A DNA stretch of 5,204 nt from an uncultured Psychrobacillus sp. (GTDB taxonomy: Bacteria; Bacillota; Bacilli; Bacillales_A; Planococcaceae): contig CAKQHO010000168.1 of NCBI GenBank assembly GCA_934234185.1, forward strand, positions 1 to 5,204. The letters run 5' to 3'. The translations under genes and the position numbers were made by a program. The number at the start of each line of letters is the position of its first letter. Position 1 is the stretch's first letter. Positions 5,189 through 5,204 of the stretch are shown here, in pieces. The notes under the pieces are model-generated. The model worked only from the letters and a program-made list of their open reading frames with translations, had not been told where the DNA came from and made no database searches.

Positions 5189-5204
5189 AAATGGTCTAAG
5201 CTTT

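Noticed and set aside
1..5204. CRISPR array, tRNA, rRNA or insertion-sequence transposase
   Set aside because: No regularly spaced direct repeats, cloverleaf-like sequences, rRNA segments or transposase motifs were seen on either strand.

Overview
The window looks like chromosomal DNA of a low-GC Gram-positive bacterium of the Bacillaceae type (Bacillus or a close relative). The support is AT-rich codon use, strong purine-rich ribosome binding sites (AGGAGGG, AAGGGGGA, AGAGGGG), TTG and GTG starts, a lipobox lipoprotein, and a small double-CXXC membrane protein of a kind I know from bacilli. All six genes I accept lie on the + strand.

Layout. Positions 70-450 encode an acidic 126-residue protein of unknown function. 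It is followed 79 bases later by a secreted, C-terminally membrane-anchored small protein (530-985). Next come two pieces of a dispersed non-coding repeat (985-1023 and about 1098-1190). The second piece lies in the leader of a 97-residue double-CXXC membrane protein (1255-1548). About 200 bases without a gene lead to a DJ-1/PfpI-family protein (1763-2395) with its own candidate promoter and a good hairpin terminator (2437-2468). The 381-base gap 2396-2776 holds that terminator, a short inverted repeat, the best-preserved repeat copy (2528-2609) and a strong SigA-type promoter (2698-2726).

The promoter drives what looks like a tight operon: a small lipoprotein (2777-3301), an OppB/DppB-type ABC permease (3309-4190) and an OppC/DppC-type ABC permease (4187-5188). 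The permeases overlap by ATGA. They should form the heterodimeric membrane channel of a peptide- or nickel-class ABC importer. However, the window contains neither an ATPase nor a solute-binding protein of normal size, and the lipoprotein sits where such components might be expected. The last 16 bases after the operon are too short to interpret.

Most of the window is ordinary accessory chromosome. The two points most worth a second look are the permease pair that travels with a small non-SBP lipoprotein, and the dispersed structured repeat that abuts a stop codon, sits in a gene leader and contains a terminator-like hairpin.
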